From NCBI GenBank assembly GCA_009377745.1, contig WHTK01000001.1, forward strand, positions 1-64,000: a stretch of 64,000 bases of DNA. The letters run 5' to 3'. Both the position numbers and the translations under genes were made by a program. Within the stretch, counting starts at the first letter, position 1, and every line of letters starts with the position of its first letter. The notes beneath the pieces are model-generated. The model did not search any database. It saw nothing but the letters and a program-made list of their open reading frames with translations, and was not told where the DNA came from. The stretch is from Dehalococcoidia bacterium. GTDB taxonomy: Bacteria; Chloroflexota; Dehalococcoidia; DSTF01; WHTK01. Positions 8,337 to 17,347 of this stretch are shown here, one piece after another.

Positions 8337-8957
8337 ATGAGGCCGATTCTTGCCGTAGGTGTTGTGACATTCCTGCTGGGAGGCGTCATCGGGGCGATTA
8401 TCGGGCCTGCTTCTTTAGCAGATGAGCCCGCTTGCGAATCTGGTCTGGTTGAAGGCTCGCTAACGCTTTCGGCCACTGGAGAGACGGTGGATGTCTGCTA
8501 TCCGGCAGACTGGGCTCAAGGTTCCGTGGCCATCGGCAACCTTGTGGGATTTACCACGCCGGGTCTGACCGCGACCAGGTTCGTCAGCATTCCTCGGGCA
8601 GCAGCGCCTCCAGAGCCGGTCACCGTCCAAGCGTCAATCGGCATCCTGGCCTCTGGCCCGGCGGCGGACATCGGCATGCCGGAATGTACCTTCGATGCGC
8701 CGCTGCAGGACGCCGGCGAGTTCGAGCGCTGCCTGGTCAGCTCAACCACCGCGAGCGCGGTAAGCGGCCGGCCGACGCAGCATCGGGTGTTCTTCGTGAC
8801 GCAGGCTGGCTACGTCATGGAGGGCAGGGTATCACTTATCATGCGAGCCGATGCCCAGCCAACCGGCGCCCAGATCGATGCCTTTGACCAATTGGCCGGG
8901 GAGCTGCTGGAAGATATCGACCGGATCGCGGCTGACTTTGCTCAGAGGTCGCGTTGA
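8337..8957 (+). CDS. Secreted or membrane-anchored protein of unknown function
   Basis: A 206-residue protein, not recognised. A hydrophobic N-terminal segment (about residues 4-26, PILAVGVVTFLLGGVIGAIIG) may be a signal anchor. Four Cys (in EPACES, VDVCYP, MPECTF and FERCLV) could form two disulphides outside the cell. GAGGTG lies a few bases before ATG 8337. It sits between the peptidase and efp genes. The 190 bases before it show no clear feature. Confidence 0.65.
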   Translation: MRPILAVGVVTFLLGGVIGAIIGPASLADEPACESGLVEGSLTLSATGETVDVCYPADWAQGSVAIGNLVGFTTPGLTATRFVSIPRAAAPPEPVTVQASIGILASGPAADIGMPECTFDAPLQDAGEFERCLVSSTTASAVSGRPTQHRVFFVTQAGYVMEGRVSLIMRADAQPTGAQIDAFDQLAGELLEDIDRIAADFAQRSR

Positions 8958-9045
8958 TAGACTGGGCTCACCGTTAAGATAGACAGAGCCGCGCCATAGC
9001 GAGGCGCAGCGAATGTATCCCCACTGCCATCAGGAGGCTAACTAC

Positions 9046-9606
9046 ATGATCGATACCGGAGACCTGCGCAAGGGCGTGACCATTGAGATGGATGGGGCTC
9101 TGTACAACATCGTTGATTGGGAGCACATCAAGATGGGCCGTGGCGGCGCCAAGGTCCGGCTCAAGCTCCGCGACGTCCGCGCCGGTCACGTCATTGAGCA
9201 GACCTACGACGCCGGCGCCAAATTCCAGCGCGCCCGCGTCGAGCGACAGCCGGCGCAGTACCTCTACGCTGAAGACGACATCCTCTACTTCATGAACCGT
9301 GAGACCTTCGACCAGATTGCCATGAATCGCGACCGGGTCGGCGACCTCTCCAGCTTTCTCAAGGAGAACGATGAGTGCTCGGTGCTGACCTACGGCGACG
9401 AGGCGATCAGCGTCGAGCTGCCCGCCGCCGTCGTTCTCGCCGTCGCTGAGACGGACCCCTGGGTCAAGGGCGATACAGCCCAGGGCGGCACCAAGCCGGC
9501 CAAGCTGGAGACGGGCCTTCTGGTCCAGGTACCCCTCTTCGTCAACACCGGCGACAAGGTCAAGGTGGATACCCGCTCCGGCGAGTATCTGGAGCGCGCC
9601 AGCTAA
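9046..9606 (+). CDS. efp: Translation elongation factor P
   Basis: Relieves ribosome stalling at polyproline stretches. The 186-residue protein has all three beta-barrel domains, ending in the typical FVNTGDKVKVDTRSGEYLERAS. ATG 9046 follows AGGAGG; an in-frame ATG at 9013 has no such signal. The tip loop of domain I reads HIKMGRGGAKVR: the residue normally modified is Arg32, not Lys. Arg32 is rhamnosylated by EarP in some proteobacteria, but no earP is near. Whether this Arg is modified is unknown. Confidence 0.95.
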   Translation: MIDTGDLRKGVTIEMDGALYNIVDWEHIKMGRGGAKVRLKLRDVRAGHVIEQTYDAGAKFQRARVERQPAQYLYAEDDILYFMNRETFDQIAMNRDRVGDLSSFLKENDECSVLTYGDEAISVELPAAVVLAVAETDPWVKGDTAQGGTKPAKLETGLLVQVPLFVNTGDKVKVDTRSGEYLERAS

Positions 9607-9613
9607 GGCAACG

Positions 9614-9650
9614 TGTCATTCTGAGCCGCTGTAAGCCAGCCGAAGAATCC
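9614..9650. repeat. Dispersed intergenic repeat, family B
   Basis: TGTCATTCTGAGCCGCTGTA followed by AGCCAGCCGAAGAATCC, differing from the copy at 6361-6397 at only a few positions. It lies directly after efp in a 228-base gap that otherwise shows only AT-richer sequence before the YceI gene. Confidence 0.7.
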
Positions 9651-9834
9651 AAGGCGTGTCCTCGATGGGCTTTCGTGCTGCTGGCGTACCGTACGGCCCA
9701 TGCAGGACATTTAACAATTTGACGCCTGCTTAACCGACTCTTAATCTCACGCCAACCAAACGTCATCTAGGATGTAAAAGAACCGCCCGGAGACACGCGA
9801 TGCCTTCGGGCGACTCTATTCCGAGAGGGCAGAC

Positions 9835-10551
9835 ATGAAGAAACTACTGCTTATTGCCGGCGGCCTCGTAGCCCTGGGCGTGCTAGCCTTTGCGGCGCTG
9901 ATAGGCATCTCGCTCCTGCGCGATGACGATCCAAACCTGCTCACCTCCGCGCCGGAGATCACGCCCGGCCCCGATACCGCGCCGCCCTCGGGCTCTAGCA
10001 GCGCGCCGTTAGCCGGCGTCCTGAAGTTCGTCATCGATCCCTCCGGCTCAGAGGTCAAGTATGTGGTGCGCGAGACTCTACGCGGTGTAATTGGCGTCAA
10101 CGCTGTCGGCGCCACGAACGCGATCAGCGGCGAGATCTACCTCACGCCCGAAGGGCTGGCTCCCGGCATCACCTCCACGTTCACGGTCGACCTGCGCGAG
10201 CTAAGGACGGACGAGTCTATGCGCGATAACTTTGTGCGCCAGAACGTGCTCCAGACCAACCGCTTCCCCAACGCAGAGTTCATCGCCCAGTCGATCACCG
10301 GCTTCCCGACGGGCTATGTCGAGGGGCAGGAAGTGCCGATGACCCTGCGCGGCGATCTCACGATTCATGGCGTCACCAAACCGGTCGAATGGGCTGTGAA
10401 GGCCCGGCGCGCGGGCGACACCCTGACCGGCATCGCCGACCTAAGCTTCAACATGAGCGAGTACGGCATCACTCCGCCCAGCGTGCCCGTCGCGAGGGCT
10501 GAGGACGGCGTGCAGCTTCAGATCACTATCCTGGCCAAGTTGGCCGCATAA
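9835..10551 (+). CDS. YceI-like family protein, membrane-anchored
   Basis: A 238-residue exported lipocalin-like protein. A hydrophobic N-terminus (residues 4-28) is followed by a Pro/Ser-rich linker and a YceI domain: FVIDPSGSEVKYVVRE, TFTVDLRELRTDESMRDNFVRQNVL, RFPNAEF and GDLTIHGVTKPVEW are its hallmark stretches. YceI proteins bind polyisoprenoids or other amphiphiles. The N-terminal segment lacks a lipobox Cys, so it is probably an uncleaved anchor. Confidence 0.88.
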   Translation: MKKLLLIAGGLVALGVLAFAALIGISLLRDDDPNLLTSAPEITPGPDTAPPSGSSSAPLAGVLKFVIDPSGSEVKYVVRETLRGVIGVNAVGATNAISGEIYLTPEGLAPGITSTFTVDLRELRTDESMRDNFVRQNVLQTNRFPNAEFIAQSITGFPTGYVEGQEVPMTLRGDLTIHGVTKPVEWAVKARRAGDTLTGIADLSFNMSEYGITPPSVPVARAEDGVQLQITILAKLAA

Positions 10552-10684
10552 TCCTGCAGGGGCTTGCAGGGGCGCCTCACGAGTCGCCCCTACCTTCGCC
10601 TTAGCGCCAAGTGCACACCACGCGTGACGGTTGCGCACTACGCGCTTGAGCGACACGCCCCGTTACAGGTGCTACGCTGCCCCC

Positions 10685-11380
10685 GTGAGGACTAATCTGG
10701 ATGAGACCGACGCCAGACGCCTGCTGACCGGCGGTCCCGTATCGATCGTCACTTCCAGCTACCGGGGGCATCACAACGCCGCGCCGGTGGCCTACGTCAT
10801 GCCGCTGAGCTGGCGGCCGCCGCTGATCGGCATCGCCATGCACCCCTCGCGCTACTCCTACGACGTGATCCACAAGACGGAGGAGTTCGCGCTCAACATC
10901 CCGACGCGTGAGCTGCTGCACCACGTCCAGTACCTCGGCAGCCTTAGCGGCGCCGACGTCGACAAGCTGGAGCTGACCAAGCTGCCCCACTTCCGCGCCC
11001 GCAAGCTGGATACTGTGCTGCTCGAAGGCTGTGTTGGCTGGATCGAATGCTCCCTGGACGACACAATCGAGGTGGGCGACCACTTTCTCCTCGTCGGCCG
11101 GGTCGTTGCCGTCCAGGCCGATAACGATGCCTTCAAAGATCGCTGGCTGCTCGACGACAACGAGCTCAAGCCGCTGCACTACCTCGGGATGAACCACTAC
11201 TCGATCCTCGACTACGTCATGGAGGCGCGCATCCCCCAGACGGCCGAGGAGTACGGACGCCGTCTGGATGAGGCAGTCGCTGAGCAACTGGAGCTGACGC
11301 ATCAGGGCGAGGAGCAGCGCGCCCAGGAAGACTTTGAGCGCGAGGAGTTCCGCAAGCGCGAGGGCTTCGAGCGGTCTTGA
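10685..11380 (+). CDS. Flavin reductase-like domain protein
   Basis: A 231-residue FMN-binding split-barrel protein. PVSIVTSSYRGHHNAAPVAYVMPLS and the later FALNIPTRELLHHVQYLG match flavoreductases of the DIM6/NTAB family, with YLGMNHYSI near the end. GTG 10685 is chosen: TACGCT lies seven bases upstream, suggesting a leaderless transcript, and upstream residues are not conserved-looking. The C-terminal 40 residues are a charged helix (EEQRAQEDFEREEFRKRE). The electron acceptor is unknown. Confidence 0.8.
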   Translation: MRTNLDETDARRLLTGGPVSIVTSSYRGHHNAAPVAYVMPLSWRPPLIGIAMHPSRYSYDVIHKTEEFALNIPTRELLHHVQYLGSLSGADVDKLELTKLPHFRARKLDTVLLEGCVGWIECSLDDTIEVGDHFLLVGRVVAVQADNDAFKDRWLLDDNELKPLHYLGMNHYSILDYVMEARIPQTAEEYGRRLDEAVAEQLELTHQGEEQRAQEDFEREEFRKREGFERS

Positions 11381-11477
11381 CCCTTTTGTAACGCCCGCAC
11401 CATCTGGCGGTAGCCGTCCCCTCCCCCTACAATCCGTGGGCACAGCGATCTGTGCGTTTGAGGAGGAGGAAACGAAG

Positions 11478-12473
11478 ATGGCGCAGCGCGACCGGCAACC
11501 CGTGGAGCGCAACCTGGCGATGGAGTTGGTGCGCGTGACCGAGGCAGCATCGCTGTCCGCGTCCGTCCACATGGGCAAGGGTGATAAGGAGCTGGTCGAC
11601 CAGGCCGCCGTCGATGCCATGCGCCACGTCCTCGAAGGCATCAGCATGGACGGCGTCGTCGTCATCGGCGAGGGCGAGAAGGACGAAGCGCCGATGCTCT
11701 ACAACGGCGAGCGCATCGGCGATGGCTCCAATCCCCAGGTTGACATCGCCGTGGACCCCATCGATGGCACCACCCTGCTCTCGAAGGGGCTGCCCGGCGC
11801 CATCGCCGTCATCGCTCTCTCGGCCCGCGGCACCATGAACGTGCCGAAAGAAGTCTTCTATATGGACAAGATCGCCGTCGGTCCCGAGGCCCGCGATGTG
11901 ATCGATATCAATGCGCCGGTAGCCGACAACCTGCAGAAGATCGCCAAAGTCCTCGGCAAGAAGGTCGCCGATGTGACCGTGATCATGCTGGACAGGCCAC
12001 GCCACGAACAGTTGCTCAAGGAAGTCCGCGCCGCCGGCGCCCGCATCAAGCTGATTGGCGATGGCGATGTCGCGGCCGGCATCCAGGCTGCTCTACCGAA
12101 CAGCGGCGTCGATGTGCTGCTGGGTGTCGGCGGCACCCCCGAGGGCGCGATCACGGCGGCAGCGATCCGCTGCACCGGCGGCGCCCTGCAGTGCAAGCCC
12201 TGGCCTCGTGATGAAGCCGAGCGTCAGAAGTGCCTCGACGCCGGTCTTGACCTGGAGCACGTCTACATGACTGAGGAGCTTGTCGGCGGTGATGACATCT
12301 TCTTCTCCGCCACCGGGGCCACCACCGGCGAGCTACTAAAAGGCGTCAACTTCACCGCGACCGGGGCCTACACCCAGTCGCTGGTGATGCGCTCTCGCTC
12401 CGGCACTATCCGCTGGGTGGACTCGATCCACGACTTTAATCGCCTGAACAAGATCCGCTTCACCCAAGCATAG
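11478..12473 (+). CDS. glpX: Class II fructose-1,6-bisphosphatase
   Basis: Hydrolyses fructose-1,6-bisphosphate in gluconeogenesis. The 331-residue protein opens RNLAMELVRVTEAASLSA and has the metal site IGEGEKDEAPML and the phosphatase motif VDPIDGTTLLSKG, then GGTPEGAITAAAIRC and FTATGVT-like FTATGAYT. ATG 11478 has an exceptionally good AGGAGGAGG ribosome binding site. It ends two bases from the convergent phosphotransferase gene; the class I aldolase 1.4 kb on works in the same pathway. Confidence 0.96.
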   Translation: MAQRDRQPVERNLAMELVRVTEAASLSASVHMGKGDKELVDQAAVDAMRHVLEGISMDGVVVIGEGEKDEAPMLYNGERIGDGSNPQVDIAVDPIDGTTLLSKGLPGAIAVIALSARGTMNVPKEVFYMDKIAVGPEARDVIDINAPVADNLQKIAKVLGKKVADVTVIMLDRPRHEQLLKEVRAAGARIKLIGDGDVAAGIQAALPNSGVDVLLGVGGTPEGAITAAAIRCTGGALQCKPWPRDEAERQKCLDAGLDLEHVYMTEELVGGDDIFFSATGATTGELLKGVNFTATGAYTQSLVMRSRSGTIRWVDSIHDFNRLNKIRFTQA

Positions 12474-12475
12474 GC

Positions 12476-13480
12476 TTACGAAGCGACGGGCCCAAGCACG
12501 GAACGCACGCGGCTTAGCGTCCGTTCACAGAGGCTAGGCGTAGCCCAAGAGTCACCCTGCCAGTGCGCGGCGCGCAACATGTCTCCCGTGTCCCAGAGGA
12601 TCCGGCAAGCAGCGAATACAGGTAGACTTTCGCGTTCCGCGTCGCTGAGTTTCCTGACAGACTCATAGCCCTCGAGAGTAGCCAGCGCAGCTTCGCGTTC
12701 CTCTTGCGAGGCGGATTCGGTGACATGACAAACATTAGTCAGGTCATACGCTCGCCACCCGAACCCGCAGTGGTCGAAATCGAAGAGCATCAAATCGCCA
12801 GCGGGAGAGACGTGCAGGTTGCTGAAGTGGATATCGCCATGGATTAAGCCGTAGGCATCCTGCGGCAATTGGAGACCGCGTATGTGGTCTGTCAGGTCCT
12901 TTGCTACGTCCTGCAATTCAGCAAAGAGCGAAGCCTGCCCTGCGTCCACGTAGGCCTCGATGGCGGCCAGGGGAATCGAAACGAGCAGGTCAAGGTTGAG
13001 ATCGTAGCGTCCCTCTTTGAGCGGGAAGCCGTCCATTGCCTGGTGCAGTCTGCCGATCTCTGCACCCAGGGTGCGCCTGAGGTCCAGGTTAAGCCGCTCG
13101 CCGGGAGGCGAACCCTCGGCGTAGGTGAAGAGCGCAAAGCATCGCCGGCCTTCTGGCGCTTCCAGGCTGCCCAGCCATTCATGATCCCGTCGTCGAAGGG
13201 GGCGCGCCACCCGGACACCGCGCTCGGCGAGGTGGTTTAAGAGTTCTAACTCAAACAGCAGGTCGCTATCCGAGCTTATCCAGTATTTATCGCGGGAGTA
13301 GACCCTGAGGGCGTAGAGCCGGCCGACCGCGTCCCTGGCTCGATATGTGTCATTGAACCCTCGACGCAGGAGTGTGGCCGCCACGGGCGCCGGAATCTCA
13401 TACTCAAGCCCTACAAGGGAAGCCAGATCGTCGGGGTTGAGAATTGAATGGATGACCCGCATGGGCGTTGAGGGTAGCAT
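12476..13480 (-). CDS. APH-family phosphotransferase
   Basis: A 334-residue kinase-fold protein of the aminoglycoside phosphotransferase/homoserine kinase group. The catalytic loop YGLIHGDIHFSNLHV and the metal-binding MLFDFDHCGFGWRAYDL are intact, and an ATP-binding lobe (LRRGFNDTYRARDAVGRLYALRVY) is visible. ATG 13480 is chosen, 12 bases after the small upstream gene; ATG 13462 is an alternative. Such proteins phosphorylate small metabolites; the substrate is not evident. Confidence 0.85.
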   Translation of the reverse strand: MLPSTPMRVIHSILNPDDLASLVGLEYEIPAPVAATLLRRGFNDTYRARDAVGRLYALRVYSRDKYWISSDSDLLFELELLNHLAERGVRVARPLRRRDHEWLGSLEAPEGRRCFALFTYAEGSPPGERLNLDLRRTLGAEIGRLHQAMDGFPLKEGRYDLNLDLLVSIPLAAIEAYVDAGQASLFAELQDVAKDLTDHIRGLQLPQDAYGLIHGDIHFSNLHVSPAGDLMLFDFDHCGFGWRAYDLTNVCHVTESASQEEREAALATLEGYESVRKLSDAERESLPVFAACRILWDTGDMLRAAHWQGDSWATPSLCERTLSRVRSVLGPVAS

Positions 13481-13491
13481 GGCTGGATCAA

Positions 13492-13764
13492 TCAAGAGCT
13501 TCCATAGGGCTGGCTCGATCTGGGCAGTTGCGCCGCCTGCTCGTCGAGGGAGCGCCGGTAGCGCAGACAGCCTTCGAGGAACTCCGGCCACTCCGGCACG
13601 ACGGGCAGAGGATCGGTCTTCTCCGGCAGCAATCCCCACAGGACCGGATGATGCCAGCAAAGCTCGTGCCGAGCCGCGTCTCGGTGGTTGCGTATGCCAT
13701 GTCGCAGCTTCTTGACCTCGTCGATGAGCTGATCGCGTGTCATCAGGTCGAGATCGTCATCCAT
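13492..13764 (-). CDS. Small conserved protein of unknown function
   Basis: A 90-residue protein starting MDDDLDLMTRDQLIDEVKKL with a later stretch CWHHPVLWGLLPEKTDPLPVV, which I recognise as recurring in hypothetical proteins of many bacteria. It looks cytoplasmic. GGAGG stands before the ATG at 13764. It is followed after 12 bases by the phosphotransferase, suggesting an operon. No function can be assigned. Confidence 0.7.
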   Translation of the reverse strand: MDDDLDLMTRDQLIDEVKKLRHGIRNHRDAARHELCWHHPVLWGLLPEKTDPLPVVPEWPEFLEGCLRYRRSLDEQAAQLPRSSQPYGSS

Positions 13765-13787
13765 GATGGCCTCCTAGTTAGAACACT

Positions 13788-13816
13788 GAGGCCGCTCCCG
13801 ATCCAGGAGCGGCCTC
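13788..13816 (-). terminator. Hairpin after the aldolase gene
   Basis: An 11-pair GC-rich stem (GAGGCCGCTCC with GGAGCGGCCTC) and a seven-base loop lies 26 bases after the fba stop and before the ribosome binding site of the next minus-strand gene. It lacks a T-run, so it may be an attenuating or stabilising hairpin rather than a strong intrinsic terminator. Confidence 0.55.
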
Positions 13817-13841
13817 ATCTGTACCTCAGCGAACGGTCATT

Positions 13842-14906
13842 TTAGCCGACCGGCGCGGCCTCTTTCTCCATTTCGAGCGAGTAGCGGCCCTCGCGGGCGG
13901 CGGAACTCACCTTGGCGCGGTGGTAGAACGCCTGCTGCGCAGCGGCCACGTTCTCGGTCTTGCCGGCCCATGCCTGCTGGGGCGCCGCCTGAAGACCGCG
14001 GCCGAAGGAGAAGCTGAGCTGCCAGGGCGCGCGCACCGTGGCGGCATAGACGTTGATCTCGTGCAGGTTGATCGTCGCCTCGCCGTCGGGCTGGCCGCCC
14101 GAGAGGAAGACGATGCCTGGCACTGCCGCCGGTACAGACTCCATAAAGCAATCGACCGTCATCCTCGCCACTTCGGTGGCCGGAGCGCGGTCCGGCGCTG
14201 TCTTGCCGGAGAGCACCATGTTCGGCTTCAGTAGCATGCCCTCGTAGGCGACGCGCTGGCGCGCGAGCTGGGCGAAGACCTCGCGCAGGGTGTCCCGCGT
14301 CACCTCATAGCAGCGCTCGATCGAGTGGTCGCCGATCGCCCCGCCCATGCTGTTGTCCATCAGCACCTCCGGCTCGACGATCGGGACGATGCCGGCTTCC
14401 TGGCTCAACGCCGCGTAGCGCGCCAGGGCGTGGGCATTGACCTCGATGGCGTAGGCGGAGGGCATATTCTCACCGATGCAGATGACGGCGCGCCACTTGC
14501 TAAACCTGGCGCCCAGCGTCTTGTACTCGGCGAAGCGGGCGCGCAGCCCATCCAGGCCCTCGGTGACGAGCTCGCCCTCGGCGCCGGCCAGCGGCATCGC
14601 CCCCATATCGACCTTGATGCCGGGCATGACACCCTGGTCGCTGAGCACCTGGGAGAGCGGCGAGCCCTCGGCGCCGTTCTGGCGGATCGTCTCGTCATAG
14701 AGGATGACGCCGCTGATGAACGCGGCCGCGCCCGGCGTGCGGAACAGCAACTCGCGATAAGCTCGGCGATTGTCCTCGGTGCTTTCGACGCCAATGGCGT
14801 CGAAACGCCGCTTGATCGTGCCGGAACTCTCGTCCGCGGCCAGGATGCCGCGGCCCGGCGCCACCAGCGCCCTCGCGACCTGAGCCAGCTCCTCGATGTT
14901 GCCCAT
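13842..14906 (-). CDS. fba: Class I fructose-bisphosphate aldolase
   Basis: Cleaves fructose-1,6-bisphosphate to two trioses through a Schiff base. The 354-residue protein carries ALVAPGRGILAADESSGTIKRRF near the N-terminus, the Schiff-base lysine in MLLKPNMVLSGK, and PGIVFLSGGQPDGEATINLHEIN. This is the eukaryotic-like class I form, less frequent in bacteria than class II. GGAGG precedes the ATG. With glpX nearby it covers the glycolysis/gluconeogenesis switch point. Confidence 0.95.
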   Translation of the reverse strand: MGNIEELAQVARALVAPGRGILAADESSGTIKRRFDAIGVESTEDNRRAYRELLFRTPGAAAFISGVILYDETIRQNGAEGSPLSQVLSDQGVMPGIKVDMGAMPLAGAEGELVTEGLDGLRARFAEYKTLGARFSKWRAVICIGENMPSAYAIEVNAHALARYAALSQEAGIVPIVEPEVLMDNSMGGAIGDHSIERCYEVTRDTLREVFAQLARQRVAYEGMLLKPNMVLSGKTAPDRAPATEVARMTVDCFMESVPAAVPGIVFLSGGQPDGEATINLHEINVYAATVRAPWQLSFSFGRGLQAAPQQAWAGKTENVAAAQQAFYHRAKVSSAAREGRYSLEMEKEAAPVG

Positions 14907-15060
14907 CAGTGTCCACCTCCACTTGCAAATGCTTGGTCTCGCTCATGATAGCGCTGCCCCCGCTACGTGGGTAACTGCCGCGTGAAGACTGCGCCGTCTT
15001 GTATACCGGAACCGTTACGCCGCTGCCCAGGAGGTATCTACGGGTTTCTGAGAATGTTAG

Positions 15061-15261
15061 TCACGGGTTCACGGCCCCCCGCATCTGGTTGACCAACTCA
15101 TCTGGGTCCTGGCCCTCGAGCTCACGCAAATAACCCCGATAAGCGGCGAATGGCGAACCTTCCACACGCCGTCGCACCCTAAAACTCCTGCCATCTAGTA
15201 CGAACTCAATCTCGTCGCTCCTGGGAATTGTCACCCGTCCCTTGTTGTCTAGCTTTGGCAT
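15061..15261 (-). CDS. AbrB/SpoVT-type DNA-binding protein, possibly orphan antitoxin
   Basis: A 66-residue protein whose start MPKLDNKGRVTIP is the swapped-hairpin AbrB signature. Such proteins are usually antitoxins or small regulators. No PIN or other toxin gene is adjacent, so it may be an orphan. ATG 15261 has GAGGTGG upstream; a GTG at 15270 would add three residues. It is divergent from rdgB. Confidence 0.65.
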   Translation of the reverse strand: MPKLDNKGRVTIPRSDEIEFVLDGRSFRVRRRVEGSPFAAYRGYLRELEGQDPDELVNQMRGAVNP

Positions 15262-15323
15262 CCGCGCCACCTCGAATAGATCATATGAATCCTCTAGAAA
15301 GTAGCAACTACGGACCAGCTTGT

Positions 15324-15355
15324 CTTGTTGCCTGCTACCTGCTACTTGTTACTTC
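15324..15355 (+). repeat. CTTGTTAC element, copy upstream of rdgB
   Basis: CTTGTTGCCTGCTACCTGCT continuing ACTTGTTACTTC, five bases before ATG 15360. It aligns with the copies before purQ and holB. The -10-like hexamer here is TACTTC or TTACTT, weaker than the TACTAT of the other two. Confidence 0.65.
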
Positions 15356-15359
15356 CACC

Positions 15360-15956
15360 ATGCCCCAGCTAATCATCGCCACGTCCAACCCCGGCAAGGT
15401 AGCCGAGTTTCGCGACCTACTTGCGGGTTGTGGCTGGGAGGTGGTCGGCCCGGCTGATATGGGGCTCACTCTCGACGTAGAGGAAACCGGGGCTGACTAC
15501 GCCGAGAACGCCCTGATCAAAGCAGACGCTTTCGTACAGACATCTGGGATCGCCGCCCTCGCGGACGACTCCGGCCTCGAGGTGGATGCGCTCAACGGCG
15601 AGCCGGGGCCGCTGCACCACCTTCGCGGCTGGGACGGCCACGACCAGGCGGAGCGCATCCAGATACTGCTTGACGCACTCAAGGACGCGCCGCCGCCGTG
15701 GACGGGACGCTACCGAGCGGTGCTTGTGGCTGTGCTGGCGGACGGTCGCGTGGTCCAGGAGGACGGCGCCTGCGAGGGCGTGATCATCGACACCTTGGCT
15801 GGCTCAGCGGGCTTCGGCTACGACCCCGTCTTCTATCTGCCGGAGCAGGGCAAGACGATGGCCCAGCTATCGTTGCAGGAAAAGAACCGCATCAGCCATC
15901 GCGGCATAGCGGCAGCAAAGATGCGGCAGCGGCTGCGGGAGCTGGCAGCGCAATAA
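15360..15956 (+). CDS. rdgB: RdgB/HAM1 non-canonical purine NTP pyrophosphatase
   Basis: Removes ITP, dITP and XTP from the nucleotide pool. The 198-residue protein opens [13 protein letters not shown], has the metal-binding [15 protein letters not shown], the catalytic [18 protein letters not shown], and [21 protein letters not shown]...NRISHRG. The usual SARYAG-like stretch after GEPG is replaced by [10 protein letters not shown]. The ATG follows the CTTGTTAC element with no ribosome binding site, so it may be leaderless. moaA starts 42 bases after its stop. Confidence 0.93.
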   Translation: MPQLIIATSNPGKVAEFRDLLAGCGWEVVGPADMGLTLDVEETGADYAENALIKADAFVQTSGIAALADDSGLEVDALNGEPGPLHHLRGWDGHDQAERIQILLDALKDAPPPWTGRYRAVLVAVLADGRVVQEDGACEGVIIDTLAGSAGFGYDPVFYLPEQGKTMAQLSLQEKNRISHRGIAAAKMRQRLRELAAQ

Positions 15957-15997
15957 TCTCGGCCAACCCCCGCGCGCGGTATGCTAATTGGGTAGCC

Positions 15998-17014
15998 ATG
16001 CCGACTTTTACCGTCCTCGATAGCCTGGAGCGGCCGCTGCGCGACCTGCGTATCTCGGTCACGGATCGCTGCAACTTCCGCTGCCCCTACTGCATGCCGA
16101 AGGAAGTCTTCGGCCGCGACTACGCCTTCCTGCCGCGTGAGGAGTTGCTCAGCTTCGAGGAGATCACGCGGCTGGCGCGGGTCTTTGTGGCCAACGGGGT
16201 CGAGAAGCTGCGCCTGACCGGCGGCGAGCCCCTGCTGCGCCGTGACCTCGATAACCTGGTCTCGATGCTGGCCGGCATCGATGGCTTGCAGGACCTGGCC
16301 ATGACGACCAACGGCTCGCTGCTGGCGCCGCGCGCTCACGCCCTCAAGGCGGCCGGCCTCAAGCGCGTCACGATCAGCCTGGACTCCCTGGACGAGGCCG
16401 TCTTCAAGGTGATGAACGACGTCGATTTCCCGCTCGCCGCCGTGCTGGAGGCCATCGAGGCCGCCAAAGACGCCGGCTTGACGCCGATCAAGATCGACAT
16501 GGTGGTCAAGCGCGGTGTCAACGACGCCGACATCCTCGACATGGCGCGCTACTTCCGCGGCTCCGGCCACATCGTCCGCTTCATCGAGTACATGGACGTC
16601 GGCACTACCAACGGCTGGCGTCTGGACGACGTGGTCCCCGCCGCCGAGATCGTCACCCGCATCGACGCCGTCTGGCCCATCGAGCCTGTGCCGGCTAACT
16701 ACCCCGGCGAAGTCGCGGAGCGCTTCCGCTACGCGGATGGCAAGGGTGAGATCGGCGTCATCGCCTCCGTGACTCAGCCGTTCTGTGGCGGCTGCACCCG
16801 GGCCCGTTTGACGGCGGACGGTCAGCTATTTACCTGCCTCTTCGCGACTAAGGGCTACAACCTGAAGAAGCTGCTGCGCGCTGGCGCCTCCAACGCCGAG
16901 ATCGAGCGCTTCATCCGCTCCGTCTGGGGCGCCCGCGACGACCGCTACTCGGAGCTACGCGCCGACAACACCATCCCCCTCGAAAAGGTGGAGATGTCCC
17001 GCATCGGCGGGTAG
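15998..17014 (+). CDS. moaA: GTP 3',8-cyclase (molybdenum cofactor)
   Basis: First step of molybdenum cofactor synthesis. The 338-residue radical-SAM enzyme has [10 protein letters not shown] for the N-terminal 4Fe-4S cluster, GGEP, and the C-terminal cluster pattern [18 protein letters not shown]. It ends in the Gly-Gly (MSRIGG) needed for activity. A TATGCT box lies upstream of the ATG. Its partner moaC lies 550 bases on, separated by two small unrelated genes. Confidence 0.96.
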   Translation: MPTFTVLDSLERPLRDLRISVTDRCNFRCPYCMPKEVFGRDYAFLPREELLSFEEITRLARVFVANGVEKLRLTGGEPLLRRDLDNLVSMLAGIDGLQDLAMTTNGSLLAPRAHALKAAGLKRVTISLDSLDEAVFKVMNDVDFPLAAVLEAIEAAKDAGLTPIKIDMVVKRGVNDADILDMARYFRGSGHIVRFIEYMDVGTTNGWRLDDVVPAAEIVTRIDAVWPIEPVPANYPGEVAERFRYADGKGEIGVIASVTQPFCGGCTRARLTADGQLFTCLFATKGYNLKKLLRAGASNAEIERFIRSVWGARDDRYSELRADNTIPLEKVEMSRIGG

Positions 17015-17062
17015 GCGTGGCGCTACCAAAATGCTGCTCTCGCGGTTATTACACGCGCCAAG

Positions 17063-17347
17063 ATGGACTACGTAATCGACTCTAACCATCCGCAGAACCA
17101 CGGCAAAGCGCGGGTCTTCGTTAGCATGGGTTACACGCGTGAGAATTGGCAGCAGCTCGCCGATGATCTCCGATCCCAGCATCTCGTTCGGGATGCCAAA
17201 GAGGTAGAGCCGACGCGGCAGGGGCGGAAGTTCCTGATTGAAGGTAATCTGCAGGGAACAGCAGGAAGCGCTAACATTCGTTCCGTGTGGATCATCAGAT
17301 GGGGCGAAGAATTTCCGCGATTCGTTACTTCTTATCCTCTGGACTGA
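17063..17347 (+). CDS. Small DUF6883-like protein
   Basis: A 94-residue protein with the pattern HPQNHGKARVFVSMGYTREN and a C-terminal WIIRWGEEFPRFVTSYPLD, which I recognise from memory as DUF6883-like. Its function is not established. Its stop codon abuts the start of a DUF4926-like gene, a pairing seen in scattered genomes that suggests a two-gene cassette. The region looks less GC-rich than moaA and moaC around it, hinting at transfer. Confidence 0.6.
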   Translation: MDYVIDSNHPQNHGKARVFVSMGYTRENWQQLADDLRSQHLVRDAKEVEPTRQGRKFLIEGNLQGTAGSANIRSVWIIRWGEEFPRFVTSYPLD

